A stretch of 43,267 nt of DNA from an uncultured Lachnospiraceae bacterium (GCA_910576895.1 CAJTJZ010000028.1:1-43267), one strand, 5' to 3'; counted from the stretch's first letter, positions 18,179-26,857 are shown. Made by a program: numbers and translations. The notes: generated from the letters alone by a model not told the origin.

Positions 18179-18967
18179 TTACCTTTTAACAGGAATATTT
18201 CCATATTTTGTAGGTATATAGTTTCTACCTTCATCAGCAGCACTTTCTTCATCCATAATACCGATAACAGCAGAACCAGACTTTGAGAAATTTGTTCTAT
18301 CCGAAGTATCTTTTTCCTGCTTCATTCGATTTCTTGTGTATAATAAAGAACATTTTGTTTCAATTTCATCAACCGATAAATCCGATTTATTTTCTTTTAA
18401 GGTAATGAAATCTGTATTTTCTCCAAGCTCTTTTTCAAATTTTTCCAACATAGCGTCTTTCTTTGCTTCCAGTTCGGTTTCTTTTTGTTTTTGTTCTGCT
18501 TCTACATACGCATCATATTTTGTTTTTATTTTGTCATAATCCTTTTTAACAGTAGAATATTTTGTTTCGACTGTAATTACTTTTTCTTCTGCATCTGCGA
18601 TTTTACTTTCCGCATCTGTTACTTTTTGAAAAGCAGTTTCCTCAAGTTCTGCAATATGTTTTCCAAAGTCAAAACTGCCTTGGGGTGCTTTCACACCTTC
18701 TTCATAATTTGCATAACAAAGTTTCTTTCTAGTACCTTTTGTAAAATCAATTTCTGCCTTATCACCATTCATGGTAAATGGTAAGCCATAATATTGATAA
18801 TTATTTGCTCTGTCCGTAACAATCACTTCATTATCCTGAATATCCATAGCATAATATCTAGGAATATAATCTCCCCATCGATCTTTCACAATCTCATGTT
18901 GCTTTACCATATTGGAAATATCTTCAAACTGTTGCATAACCGTTTGTGTAAATTTTGTATTTGACAT
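18179..18967 (-). CDS. Scaffold protein from an internal in-frame start
   Basis: Inside the protease gene AAGGAGGTACAAAGATT precedes ATG at 18967, one of the best ribosome sites in the window. It would give a 262-aa product, MSNTKFTQTVMQQFEDIS..., containing the whole coiled-coil scaffold region but not the protease. Phage lambda makes its scaffold Nu3 from inside protease gene C in the same way. The second product is inferred from the site; the sequence alone cannot prove use. Confidence 0.7.
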   Translation of the reverse strand: MSNTKFTQTVMQQFEDISNMVKQHEIVKDRWGDYIPRYYAMDIQDNEVIVTDRANNYQYYGLPFTMNGDKAEIDFTKGTRKKLCYANYEEGVKAPQGSFDFGKHIAELEETAFQKVTDAESKIADAEEKVITVETKYSTVKKDYDKIKTKYDAYVEAEQKQKETELEAKKDAMLEKFEKELGENTDFITLKENKSDLSVDEIETKCSLLYTRNRMKQEKDTSDRTNFSKSGSAVIGIMDEESAADEGRNYIPTKYGNIPVKR

Positions 18968-19666
18968 AATCTTTGTACCTCCTTGTTCCTTTTGATTCAC
19001 CATTTTGGTGAAAGAAATATAAGTTTCTTTTAATTCCTTTTGAATATTTTTGATAAAATGATTCATCGTGAATGGAATTTCTTTTACTTGTGCAATAGAA
19101 TTTATCATGGCAGGATCTACTTTATCACCTAATAAACAACAACCATCAAACTTAAACTTTGTAAAATGGAATAACCCATCTTCATCCTCATAGCCCTCTA
19201 CAGAACTAATTTCTAGTTCCATAGATTGTGATTTTTCAAGATCACGATTCATAATAGCAATAGATTCTTCAAATTTTGTCCACAAAAGAGCATCTACTTG
19301 TAAAAATTCTCGTTCTTTTCCATCATCACATAGTTTCATTATCCATCTAGGATTACAAGATTCTGGTATGACACCATAAGCACTTCCTAAATAGCTTTCT
19401 TCTACACCCTGTTCTGTTTTTGTTAAAAGATATTCATGTCCTTTAAAATCATATTGATTAGAAAGAGTATCATACTGTATGAATCCTAGAATTGCTGTAT
19501 TTTTTATAGAATCAACACAGGAGTCAACAATTTCTTTTTCAAAAACACTTTGATTAAAATTTTCTCCTGTATGTAATACATCTATTGTGATATGTAAAAA
19601 TCTTGTATCCTTATCCGTTATTTCCTTATTGATAGCGAAAGTAACAGGTATGGATTGATTGTTCAA
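18179..19666 (-). CDS. Prohead protease with C-terminal scaffold domain
   Basis: A 495-aa fusion starting at TTG after AAGGTGGTGATTTTTC. Residues 1-~210 resemble a capsid maturation protease (SIKNTAILGFIQYD; HEYLLTKTE; SAYGVIPESCNPRW; LQVDALLWTKFEE; SMELEISSVEGYEDEDG...FDGCCLLGDKVDPA). Residues ~335-430 are long coiled coil (AFQKVTDAESKIADAEEK, then KQKETELEAKKDAMLEKFEK), as expected for scaffold. The catalytic residues cannot be fixed by eye. A strong internal ribosome site gives a second start at codon 234 (separate entry). Confidence 0.85.
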   Translation of the reverse strand: MNNQSIPVTFAINKEITDKDTRFLHITIDVLHTGENFNQSVFEKEIVDSCVDSIKNTAILGFIQYDTLSNQYDFKGHEYLLTKTEQGVEESYLGSAYGVIPESCNPRWIMKLCDDGKEREFLQVDALLWTKFEESIAIMNRDLEKSQSMELEISSVEGYEDEDGLFHFTKFKFDGCCLLGDKVDPAMINSIAQVKEIPFTMNHFIKNIQKELKETYISFTKMVNQKEQGGTKIMSNTKFTQTVMQQFEDISNMVKQHEIVKDRWGDYIPRYYAMDIQDNEVIVTDRANNYQYYGLPFTMNGDKAEIDFTKGTRKKLCYANYEEGVKAPQGSFDFGKHIAELEETAFQKVTDAESKIADAEEKVITVETKYSTVKKDYDKIKTKYDAYVEAEQKQKETELEAKKDAMLEKFEKELGENTDFITLKENKSDLSVDEIETKCSLLYTRNRMKQEKDTSDRTNFSKSGSAVIGIMDEESAADEGRNYIPTKYGNIPVKR

Positions 19667-19698
19667 GAAAAATCACCACCTTACGTAAAATTTACTTG

Positions 19699-19884
19699 TT
19701 AAAATAAATACTTCTTTTTGTCTTTTTCCCATTGTTCTAAATTTTTATCTATGGAGTCATCTTTCTCAAAAATAAAAATCAGAAACTCCTTGGAGTTCTG
19801 ATCCTTATCTATTCTTATTAATTTAGAGCCATGTTCCATAAGATACTTTGCTAATCGTTTTCCTTTACAACAAAATGTTTCCAT
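19699..19884 (-). CDS. Small DUF5659-like protein
   Basis: A 61-aa protein, METFCCKGKRLAKYLMEHGS..., with GGAGAGATTTAT before the ATG. The FLIFIFEKDDSIDKNLEQW pattern (aromatic strand, 'FEK', then a helix) recalls the small DUF5659-type phage proteins of Clostridia. The start lies inside the 3' end of the portal-side reading frame's leader, 13 bp after the portal stop. Function unknown. Confidence 0.65.
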   Translation of the reverse strand: METFCCKGKRLAKYLMEHGSKLIRIDKDQNSKEFLIFIFEKDDSIDKNLEQWEKDKKKYLF

Positions 19885-19897
19885 ATAAATCTCTCCA

Positions 19898-21460
19898 TTA
19901 TCTATCCATATTTGCATCAGAATCTTTTGTCTGTTCGCCACTAACACTTAATAATTCACCTTTTTCAGAATTAGGAGTTCTACCTTGTCCAATTTCACCA
20001 TTAGTAGAATTATAAGATGTTTGTAATGGAATAAAATTTTTATTAAATTCAAATATTTCATGATGAGTTATATAACTACCAAATACCCTTGACGGAGTAA
20101 TATCTAAAGAAGCAAGCCATTTATCAATAACAGTAATTCCCATTGATACAGCTTCCTTATATCTTTTTGATATATTATCTCTATTGAAAATAGTAATGTC
20201 TAAAAGATAAAAATAAAATTTATAGGTACTTTTATTGTATTTTCGTAATTTAATCCAACGATTAATCCATCGTTCCAATTGCCTATATACGCTATATACA
20301 ATACCACTATCATTTTCGACTGAAAGAGTAACTGCTGTGCCTGATGATCCACCATTAAATAATTCTTTTGTTATACCAGCAGAGTCATAAATATCTCCAA
20401 TAGAATCCGCTACATTATTTCTTGTATTACTGGATTCTTTAAAACTTACGGCTTCACCATCAGAACCTAAATTATAAATTAAACCGATATCATCGGTCAT
20501 ACTTTCTCGATTGATTTCTGCAAATATCGATAAAGTTTGCGGAGTGAGTAAGGGTTTATCAATAGTATTTTCATCAATTGGTACTTTGACCATAATAGCT
20601 TTATAATTATCAGTACGTGCAGATTGTAATTTTAATTTTTTGTAAATATCCAAATCTAAAATATCCCTTACTAGTCCAATTAAAAGAGGGTAGGGATAAG
20701 TCCATTGACTATTCAATTTAACACAAATTTGTAAATCGGCTGGTGGTTCATACCAATTTGTTATTTTACCTTTAGAAAAATCATGATATGCTTGTCTAAT
20801 ATAAATAGGATAGGCATTGATTTTTTGTGGGTGAATCGCAGCTAGATTAAGTTTAAAATTATATAAACCATCTTGTACTTGATATAATTTACATAATCTA
20901 ATATCTATTTGTTGAAGAAAGAAATCGGTTTGATTTTCTACAACAACGCCACAATAAATATCTTGATAGGGTAAAACTTTCATTATTTTAGAAAATTCAT
21001 GTTTAAGATTCATAGTTTCTAATTTTTCAGTTAAAGCACTATAACTTTTCTTTATTGTAGATACGGTTGCATTTTCTTTCACTCCATACAAATCAACCCA
21101 CCAACAAAATAAAGCCATATGACTATAGAATGAATTTAAACGAAAATAATGTGGGGAACATCTCATAAATTGTTCCGATGCACTTAATAATATTTTCCAG
21201 CCTTGTTTTGGATAATGTAATGCAAATTGTATATCTTCTAATGAAACGTCTCCAATATATCCTGTTTCAACAATCTTACTATTGGAACATAAATCATGGA
21301 TCATAAGTCTTTTAAAAGAATTAAAGTTAATGCAAGTATTCTTAGAAATTGTTTTGTTAAAGGATACTTCATCCTTTTGATGTGCGGAATCAGAATAAAT
21401 ATTTATGTATTTAGAAGTATTTTTTTTCTTGGAAGGAGGATACTTCCTTTTTTTTCTCAA
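19898..21460 (-). CDS. Portal protein
   Basis: A 520-aa protein starting at TTG after AGGTGGTGATATCTA. Typical portal layout: an N-terminal basic tail, a wing region, a helical stem region (YPLLIGLVRDILDLDIYKKLKLQSARTDNYKAIMVKVP), an acidic link with GLIYNLGSDGEAVSFKESS, then the crown-side GITKELFNGGSSGTAVTLSVENDSGIVYSVYRQLERWIN. The block 'LFNGGSSGTA' followed by a long helix is characteristic of portals in low-GC phages. It forms the dodecameric DNA channel at one capsid vertex and lies after terminase, as usual. Confidence 0.88.
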   Translation of the reverse strand: MRKKRKYPPSKKKNTSKYINIYSDSAHQKDEVSFNKTISKNTCINFNSFKRLMIHDLCSNSKIVETGYIGDVSLEDIQFALHYPKQGWKILLSASEQFMRCSPHYFRLNSFYSHMALFCWWVDLYGVKENATVSTIKKSYSALTEKLETMNLKHEFSKIMKVLPYQDIYCGVVVENQTDFFLQQIDIRLCKLYQVQDGLYNFKLNLAAIHPQKINAYPIYIRQAYHDFSKGKITNWYEPPADLQICVKLNSQWTYPYPLLIGLVRDILDLDIYKKLKLQSARTDNYKAIMVKVPIDENTIDKPLLTPQTLSIFAEINRESMTDDIGLIYNLGSDGEAVSFKESSNTRNNVADSIGDIYDSAGITKELFNGGSSGTAVTLSVENDSGIVYSVYRQLERWINRWIKLRKYNKSTYKFYFYLLDITIFNRDNISKRYKEAVSMGITVIDKWLASLDITPSRVFGSYITHHEIFEFNKNFIPLQTSYNSTNGEIGQGRTPNSEKGELLSVSGEQTKDSDANMDR

Positions 21461-21493
21461 TAGATATCACCACCTATTTTTTTTTATTAAGAA

Positions 21494-22354
21494 TCAATAA
21501 GTTGATTTTGCTTTCTGAATAAGTTTTTGCTTATTTTCTCTTATTTTTTGGATATCAATATCATTTTTTATTAAAACAGAATTTGGGAAAAAGATATCAA
21601 AATATTCTTTTAATCTTGCATATCGTTCGTATCGGTTCATGTTCCTGCCAAGGCACAAAATATCCCATTCTTGCAATTTCATTAAATATTCATTATAGAT
21701 AGCCGTTAAACTATCTCTGGTAATATTATCTTTACAACCTACAAAATTGCGAATATCTTGTGCTTTAAAACCAGTTGCAATAATATTGATTGCTTCCGCT
21801 TCCAAGATATAATCCCATTTATCAGCGTTTCTTTGTACTGTTCGTAACATATAGTTATCTAATGCTTCCTGCAATTTTTTATAGCCTTCCCGAAGTGGAT
21901 ATCGTATGAATTCCCATTTCATATTTTTCTTTACTGCTTTTTCCATAAGAATAAAATATTGTCTACATAAAGCACCATTATCAGTATTTTCCATCATAGA
22001 TAGACTTTTTGCACAATCTATAGTCAAATAATATTCATTATGTTCCTTAAAACCACCTGTATTAGCGATTTCACATTTCTGTGTAATCGTGGAATAATCC
22101 TTATTTTTAACAAATAAAAATAATCCACTTTTTGTCTTTTTGTTTATTAGTTTTCTTTTTGTCCAGTTTGTAAATTGTCCCTGTGGTTTATTTAACTGAA
22201 TCCATAAATCTCTTGCATTTACACAAAATCCATCAATAGTATCATTTTCAACAAGAATAGGTAATTTCTTTTGATATTCCATAATTACTAGAACTTCTTC
22301 AACAGTAAAACCATATTGGTCTAAAAGTTGTCTTTTTGTAAATTTTTTTATCAT
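21494..22354 (-). CDS. AntA/AntB-type antirepressor domain protein
   Basis: A 286-aa protein after TTAAGGAGAATATCACT. Residues ~40-145 hold an AntA-type domain: FCVNARDLWIQLNKPQGQFTNW, then EYYLTIDCAKSLSMMENTD and ALCRQYFILMEKAVK. The C-terminal half (LDNYMLRTVQRNADKWDYIL; IATGFKAQDIRNFVGCKDNI) is helical and may bind DNA. AntA proteins usually act as antirepressors in early regions, so its place between terminase and portal is odd. A structured RNA and a terminator separate it from terminase, so it may be an inserted unit. Confidence 0.8.
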   Translation of the reverse strand: MIKKFTKRQLLDQYGFTVEEVLVIMEYQKKLPILVENDTIDGFCVNARDLWIQLNKPQGQFTNWTKRKLINKKTKSGLFLFVKNKDYSTITQKCEIANTGGFKEHNEYYLTIDCAKSLSMMENTDNGALCRQYFILMEKAVKKNMKWEFIRYPLREGYKKLQEALDNYMLRTVQRNADKWDYILEAEAINIIATGFKAQDIRNFVGCKDNITRDSLTAIYNEYLMKLQEWDILCLGRNMNRYERYARLKEYFDIFFPNSVLIKNDIDIQKIRENKQKLIQKAKSTY

Positions 22355-22477
22355 AGTGATATTCTCCTTAATTTAAAAATATTAGAAATATTGTAAAAGG
22401 TAGAGATAAGGTGCATAAAAGTTCCTTACGGTTCTCTTTACCGATTTCTTCAATCGACCAATTATGTTTAAAGAATG

Positions 22478-22593
22478 CTTTGTTATTTTATGTAGAGTGA
22501 CCGCTGCAACAGTCACCCTAAATAGGAGAGTTTCCTAGATTAAAAATTTACAAAAGTAGGGTAGTAGTCATCACCCTACATAAAATAACAAAG
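22478..22593 (-). ncRNA. Candidate structured RNA between terminase and the AntA gene
   Basis: A perfect 18-bp inverted repeat (22478-22495 and 22576-22593) encloses about 80 nt with three smaller hairpins: GTGAC/GTCAC (22497-22501, 22512-22516, extendable), TAGGA/TCCTA (22523-22527, 22533-22537) and GTAGGGT/ACCCTAC (22556-22562, 22573-22579). The last competes with the base of the outer stem, so the RNA could switch between two folds. It lies just after the terminase terminator. It matches no RNA family I can name. A T-rich, non-coding-looking stretch follows to 22380. Confidence 0.55.
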
Positions 22594-22624
22594 CAAAAAG
22601 AGGATACCAAAATGCATCCTCTTT
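22591..22624 (-). terminator. Intrinsic terminator after terminase
   Basis: Read leftward: AAAGAGGAT, a loop of about 10 nt, ATCCTCTTTTT. The 9-bp stem and T run start 10 nt beyond the terminase stop. Confidence 0.85.
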
Positions 22625-22633
22625 AAAATAAAT

Positions 22634-23938
22634 TTAATAACTTTGTGGTCTTTTATTTAATTTCCGTATCTTTGCTGCATAGTCTTTAATATTAAATCCA
22701 GTGTCAGATTTATGTAATAGTTTTCTTTCTAACTGACATTGAACCCAATAATTATATGCTAGGGAACTATATCTATCTTTTCTCATACCACTTTTTTCTT
22801 TCACTTTAATATTCGTACCTTTTATTTCATGCTCAAGATTGATTAATTCATAAACAAGTAATGTGGTCTGAACATAAGGCATTTTATACTGCATTTGTTC
22901 AAAAGCTGGTAATTTATCAAAACCTCGAATTTTGTCTTTTATGATTTCTTCACATTCAAATTCAGAGATAAGTAAATTTAATTTCTTTTTCTGAAATCCA
23001 CTTCTAAGCAAAATACAGATTTCATTATTAAAAGATGCAGTTGCTTTCACAGACCAGATAACTTTAGGAGCATTTTCAACTTTACATCTTTCTGCCATAA
23101 CTTTATCATTACAACAAGTTAAAGCAGGATATAATTCTCCTGTTTCATGATCAATCATATCTTGAATGAGGGCATCAAATACGCCCAATCCAACCCCATT
23201 CGTGTCTATGACTAAATCGGTACATTTAAATTGATGATATAATCTACGAATGATTAAAGCTAATTCATCTGTGTTTAATCCTTCATGATTCTCCATATAT
23301 ATAATGTTTGCAATATAGGTATCATTATTCGTAGGAATTGCACTATTAATCATAATCGCACTGGCATCATTTTTATGTTTCTTGGAAGCCATTAAAGCGA
23401 TATCGACAGATAATATTCTTCGTTCTTTTGGAAACAAATCAGGTATTTTAGAGAAGCGATTGTTGCCGAAGAAAGAGGGCGGATAAACAGCGTTATGTAA
23501 TATCCTTCTGCTAGAAACATCATCAAATGCAAAAAAAGCATTTTCCGTAGCACCAAAAGGCATACATCCCATTTCCATACTAAACGTTGCTTGATCGAAA
23601 TCCGATTCTGACATTTCATCTTCAATTTCAATTCGCTTTTTCAAGCCTTCTTTGATAGCTATTTGATAGGGTAATGCACAAACAAAATATCCATTTCTTC
23701 CACCTAATAAATTGAAAGTATATGCTTTTGATTTGTCAAAAGACCAATGACTACGAAACCAACAGGAACTCATGTAAATTTCAATATTCGTTTCTAACAA
23801 ATCATCATTACTGCTATATTTAGATAAAGATAAATAAGCAGGCTGTCGAGGATTTCCCATAAATCTTTTTAGTACCGTTGTTATTGTATTTTTATCAATC
23901 ATTCTAAATTCATCAAGAATTAAGAGATTTGCTCTAGC
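22634..23938 (-). CDS. terL: Large terminase, exon 2 (C-terminal ATPase and nuclease)
   Basis: 434 residues continuing the terminase after the intron. It opens ARANLLILDEFRMID, whose LLILDE is the Walker B motif with catalytic Glu (residues ~167-172 of the joined protein). The nuclease domain shows LSVDIALMASKKHKNDASAI (first Asp), TDLVIDTNGVGLGVFDALIQD and, near the end, RYSSLAYNYWVQ. The joined protein is about 596 aa, normal for the family. An apparent start at 23902 (MIDKNTI) is internal. It cuts and packages phage DNA through the portal. Confidence 0.92.
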   Translation of the reverse strand, partial: ARANLLILDEFRMIDKNTITTVLKRFMGNPRQPAYLSLSKYSSNDDLLETNIEIYMSSCWFRSHWSFDKSKAYTFNLLGGRNGYFVCALPYQIAIKEGLKKRIEIEDEMSESDFDQATFSMEMGCMPFGATENAFFAFDDVSSRRILHNAVYPPSFFGNNRFSKIPDLFPKERRILSVDIALMASKKHKNDASAIMINSAIPTNNDTYIANIIYMENHEGLNTDELALIIRRLYHQFKCTDLVIDTNGVGLGVFDALIQDMIDHETGELYPALTCCNDKVMAERCKVENAPKVIWSVKATASFNNEICILLRSGFQKKKLNLLISEFECEEIIKDKIRGFDKLPAFEQMQYKMPYVQTTLLVYELINLEHEIKGTNIKVKEKSGMRKDRYSSLAYNYWVQCQLERKLLHKSDTGFNIKDYAAKIRKLNKRPQSY

Positions 23939-24383
23939 CTAATTGTTATTAACCAGTAGCTTTTTATCTACTGCTCTGGAGATTTCTCTCATTTTCCCAG
24001 TATAGAGTACATTTTCACCACATATATAAATATATGGCGGTCTGATGGAGGACACTCTTGGAAGTATTATTCTATTCGTCAACTTCTACTCGTTACGGTG
24101 TTATATTGCCTTTGATTTCAATATAATTACCTCGGTATTAGCGTATCTAAAGACTTAGCTTTCACCGATTTTGCCCTCTAATTATTTATGACTACTTGAC
24201 CGCTTTCGTCATAAACGGCATATAAATATTTTTCGTATTTCCTATCTAAATAAATTTCTGATTCTTGATAACTGTCCAGTTATAATTTTCAGACAAATAT
24301 TTTATTTCATTATCAGTCCATACACTCATACACGTTCTTCCTGTTTTCAAGATTTCATTATGTAAGATTAATATTTATTTTTT
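23939..24383 (-). ncRNA. Intron (probably group I) in the large terminase gene, with endonuclease relic
   Basis: A 445-nt insertion between DSGRG and ARANLLILDE, next to the Walker B motif, a favoured intron site. The 5' exon ends in T (CGTGGT) and the intron ends in G (AATTAG). Core-like segments include GGGCAAAATCGGTGAAAG, TAATACCGAGGTAA and CACCGTAACGAG. Near the 5' end, ATGAGTGTATGGACTGATAA encodes MSVWTDNEIKYLSENYNWT, the start of a Myb-like homing endonuclease. Another frame then gives a short block ending YLYAVYDESGQVVINN, so the intron ORF is a decayed remnant. The group is less certain than for the TMP introns. Confidence 0.8.
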
Positions 24384-24869
24384 ACCACGTCCAGAATCCG
24401 ATGCAGTAACAACTTTAATCCAAGACCCATTTGCAAAATGTATTTCGGCTTTATTTGCACCTACACTAGCATATACAATTTCTCTACGAAGATTATCTGA
24501 ACCCCATCCATAATTTTTCATAAAATCATCTACGATTTTTGATAACACTTCATTCGCTTGCGTTCTTGTACCAGAAGCAACACATATTTTTGTTTTTGGA
24601 AATAAAATACAACGTACTACACAAAATAAGGAAGTTAGCCAAGTTTTACCAATAGATCTTGCTGCCCAAAACATAAAATGATTGTGATGCATCATTGCAA
24701 ATATTAAAAATTTTTGGAAGAGTTTTAAAGTGATATTTAAATAATCTTTTACAAATCTTTGAGGATTTGAACGATAGAAAGAACACCACAAAGAAACTCC
24801 TTGTAAGATTCGTTCCGATTTTTCATTTGCCAAATCTTTTTCCGATTTAACTTTTTTTTCAACAGCCAT
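24384..24869 (-). CDS. terL: Large terminase, exon 1 (N-terminal ATPase)
   Basis: 162 residues with the adenine-binding region (SNPQRFVKDYLNITLKLFQ) and the Walker A motif WAARSIGKT (residues ~69-76), followed by KICVASGTRTQANEVLSKI and, at the end, WIKVVTASDSGRG just before Walker B. Reading through gives KK and a stop inside the intron. AGGAGGGATATC precedes the ATG. Walker A here is A-R-S-I-G-K-T, the deviant form typical of phage terminases. Confidence 0.93.
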
Positions 24870-24879
24870 GATATCCCTC

Positions 24880-25953
24880 CTAATCTATTTCTATATTAGA
24901 AGGATTGCCAAAAATGGCATCAAAGAGTGCTTCACTATCATCATCTTCTTCATATTCAGGTTTTGTTACGGTATATTTTTTCATATATTTATCATATAAA
25001 CGAGATAATCCATTTTTCATTCCCATCATTTTTGCAAGATGTCCTTTAAAAAACACATCCAGATAAACACCTATGTTATCTACATCTTTTAATTCTTCGT
25101 CTATTTCAGGAATGGGACGAGTGTTTTCCCATTTATCAATTAAAGTACCAAAAGTTTGTGTATCTGACATAGTATCCGAATGATTTTGTTTTGGTTGCAA
25201 CTTTGCTGTTTCCAGTAATTTTTGAAACGTAGCAGTTAGATCCTTGGTATCTTGTTTTGCTCGGATCGCTTTTAATAACTCTAATTGTGTAAAACAAATT
25301 TGTTTAAATACTTCTTCCTGTGCTTTTGTTTTACATTCATGTCTGGCTACCCAGTCATCATATTGCTCTTGAAGAAATTCATAATCACTTTCTTCCTTAA
25401 GTCCTTCACCAAAGAACTTAATTGTTTTCTTGGTTATTTTTTTAAAATTTTTTGCATCATCATATAAAATTACATTTTCATGTTCCGCATCCAGAGCTTC
25501 TTGTTCTTCTTTTAAAGTATTCTCGTAAGTCTTTTTTTGATATTGACTAAGATTAGCTACTTTCATATAAGAAGAAAACATAGTATTATTGCTACTATGT
25601 TTTAAGGCTGCTTCAAAAAGACTGTCACTATAATAAATATCATTTAGCATACACAATCGTTTTACTGCTTTTTTCTCAATATAATATTCTTCTAAAGTAG
25701 TTTTATTTTCAGATTCTTCTATTTCTTGTGTATACTTCTTTAAGTATTCCTTATAAAGAGTATCCAAACAACTTTTACAGATAGGTATGAATTTATCATA
25801 GCCGAAATGAAGTTTACTACGTGATTGGTAAAAATCATTTTTCATACTTTTTTCTGATGTATCGGCTGTTTTTTCTATGCCACAATAGATACACTTTAAT
25901 GCCGATGCTGGATCTACTTCTTTTTTTGGTCTACCTCTCGCTCTTTTTTCCAT
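24880..25953 (-). CDS. Putative small terminase subunit / DNA-binding packaging protein
   Basis: A 357-aa protein. I start it at MEKRARGRPKKEVD because GGTGGTG lies 7 nt upstream. The AT-hook-like RGRPKK is followed by a zinc-binding set, CIYCGIEK...CKSCLDTLY, long helices (KKAVKRLCMLNDIYYSDSLF; ESDYEFLQEQYDDWVARHECK) and an acidic C-terminus. It lies 10 bp before the large terminase, the usual place of TerS. It is longer than most small subunits, so the role is by position plus DNA-binding features. Confidence 0.65.
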   Translation of the reverse strand: MEKRARGRPKKEVDPASALKCIYCGIEKTADTSEKSMKNDFYQSRSKLHFGYDKFIPICKSCLDTLYKEYLKKYTQEIEESENKTTLEEYYIEKKAVKRLCMLNDIYYSDSLFEAALKHSSNNTMFSSYMKVANLSQYQKKTYENTLKEEQEALDAEHENVILYDDAKNFKKITKKTIKFFGEGLKEESDYEFLQEQYDDWVARHECKTKAQEEVFKQICFTQLELLKAIRAKQDTKDLTATFQKLLETAKLQPKQNHSDTMSDTQTFGTLIDKWENTRPIPEIDEELKDVDNIGVYLDVFFKGHLAKMMGMKNGLSRLYDKYMKKYTVTKPEYEEDDDSEALFDAIFGNPSNIEID

Positions 25954-25982
25954 AAGCAAACACCACCATTTCAACCGTAATT

Positions 25983-26537
25983 TTAAATATTAATTATGGT
26001 TTCTCCTTCAAAAGCAGGTGCTTTGGAACGGATATTGTCCATAATTTTTGTAATAGCATCACAAATAACTTTGTCATAGATGGCACAATAAGCATATGCC
26101 ACTAATTCTTTTGTAGTTAATACATTTTTATCAACAGCACTATTTGGAACTTTATTTACATCAATTTTATATTCTGCTCGGAAATTTCTATCCAATAAAA
26201 TTTCTTTGTTGGATAAAGGTGGGAGAGTAACGGTTACAATGGAATTATTGGCAACCTCTGTAATATCTGTAACCTCTGTAACGTCCGCATCTTCTGTCTT
26301 ATCAGAAGCATTTGGTTCACTTGGTTCATTTGGTTTTTCCTCTGTTACTTCAGGAACAGTACCATTCATAATAATATTCCCAGAAAAATCAAGATTTTTA
26401 TAGACAATTTTTGATGGGAAATTTCGCAGCATTTCATTTTCTTCTTCTTCTGAAAATACTTCTGTTCCTAAACCAGCAATAGTAATCACTGTAGAAAAGA
26501 TATTATTTTCAATGTCATGTTTAATTTGTAAATCCAT
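25983..26537 (-). CDS. Phage protein with Pro/Glu/Thr linker, unknown
   Basis: A 184-aa acidic protein. A globular N-terminus (TIAGLGTEVFSEEEENEMLRNFP, GNIIMNGTVPEV) is joined by a low-complexity linker rich in Glu, Pro, Ser, Asp, Thr and Val (residues ~65-100) to a second domain (LPPLSNKEILLDRNFRAEYK...ELVAYAYCAIYDKVICDAI). Repeated DVTEVTDITEV units in the linker suggest slippage. Not recognised; co-transcribed with the terminase genes. Confidence 0.7.
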   Translation of the reverse strand: MDLQIKHDIENNIFSTVITIAGLGTEVFSEEEENEMLRNFPSKIVYKNLDFSGNIIMNGTVPEVTEEKPNEPSEPNASDKTEDADVTEVTDITEVANNSIVTVTLPPLSNKEILLDRNFRAEYKIDVNKVPNSAVDKNVLTTKELVAYAYCAIYDKVICDAITKIMDNIRSKAPAFEGETIINI

Positions 26538-26541
26538 AAGA

Positions 26542-26793
26542 TCATCGCCTTTCTTTTATTTGATTTCTTAATTGGGATAATGCTCTAATTAAGACATTAA
26601 TTTTTTCATAATCTAAAGTACCTTCTAGTTCTGTATTTGCTGTAATTGTATCTGCCATAGAAAGAATCACTTCTTCTTTTTCTTCTATGTATTTTAATTT
26701 CAAAATAATATCTTTGATTAATTCAAATTCGATTTCTTGTGCGATAGGATTATTACTATATTCGCTATAATTAATCTTTACACTATTTTGCAT
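26542..26793 (-). CDS. Small acidic phage protein
   Basis: An 83-aa helical protein, MQNSVKINYSEYSNNPIAQE.... I start it at ATG 26793, after TTGGTGATATC. A longer GTG-started frame would add a hydrophobic stretch, but it runs through the HU terminator hairpin and is rejected. It ends 4 bp before the next gene. Not recognised. Confidence 0.65.
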   Translation of the reverse strand: MQNSVKINYSEYSNNPIAQEIEFELIKDIILKLKYIEEKEEVILSMADTITANTELEGTLDYEKINVLIRALSQLRNQIKERR

Positions 26794-26827
26794 GATATCA
26801 CCAACTTCTATAAAATATAAAATGGTA

Positions 26828-26857
26828 AAAGCTGCTATGATTATGGATAGCAGCTTT
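26828..26857 (-). terminator. Intrinsic terminator after the HU gene
   Basis: Read leftward: AAAGCTGCTAT, an 8-nt loop, ATAGCAGCTTT, followed by a moderately T-rich tract. An 11-bp perfect stem. A second small hairpin with a GNRA loop (CAGTG-GAAA-CACTG) lies upstream near 26930. Confidence 0.75.

Noticed and set aside
22478..22593. phi29-type packaging RNA
   Set aside because: The phage has an HK97-type capsid with a large terminase, and no sequence match to pRNA loops is seen.
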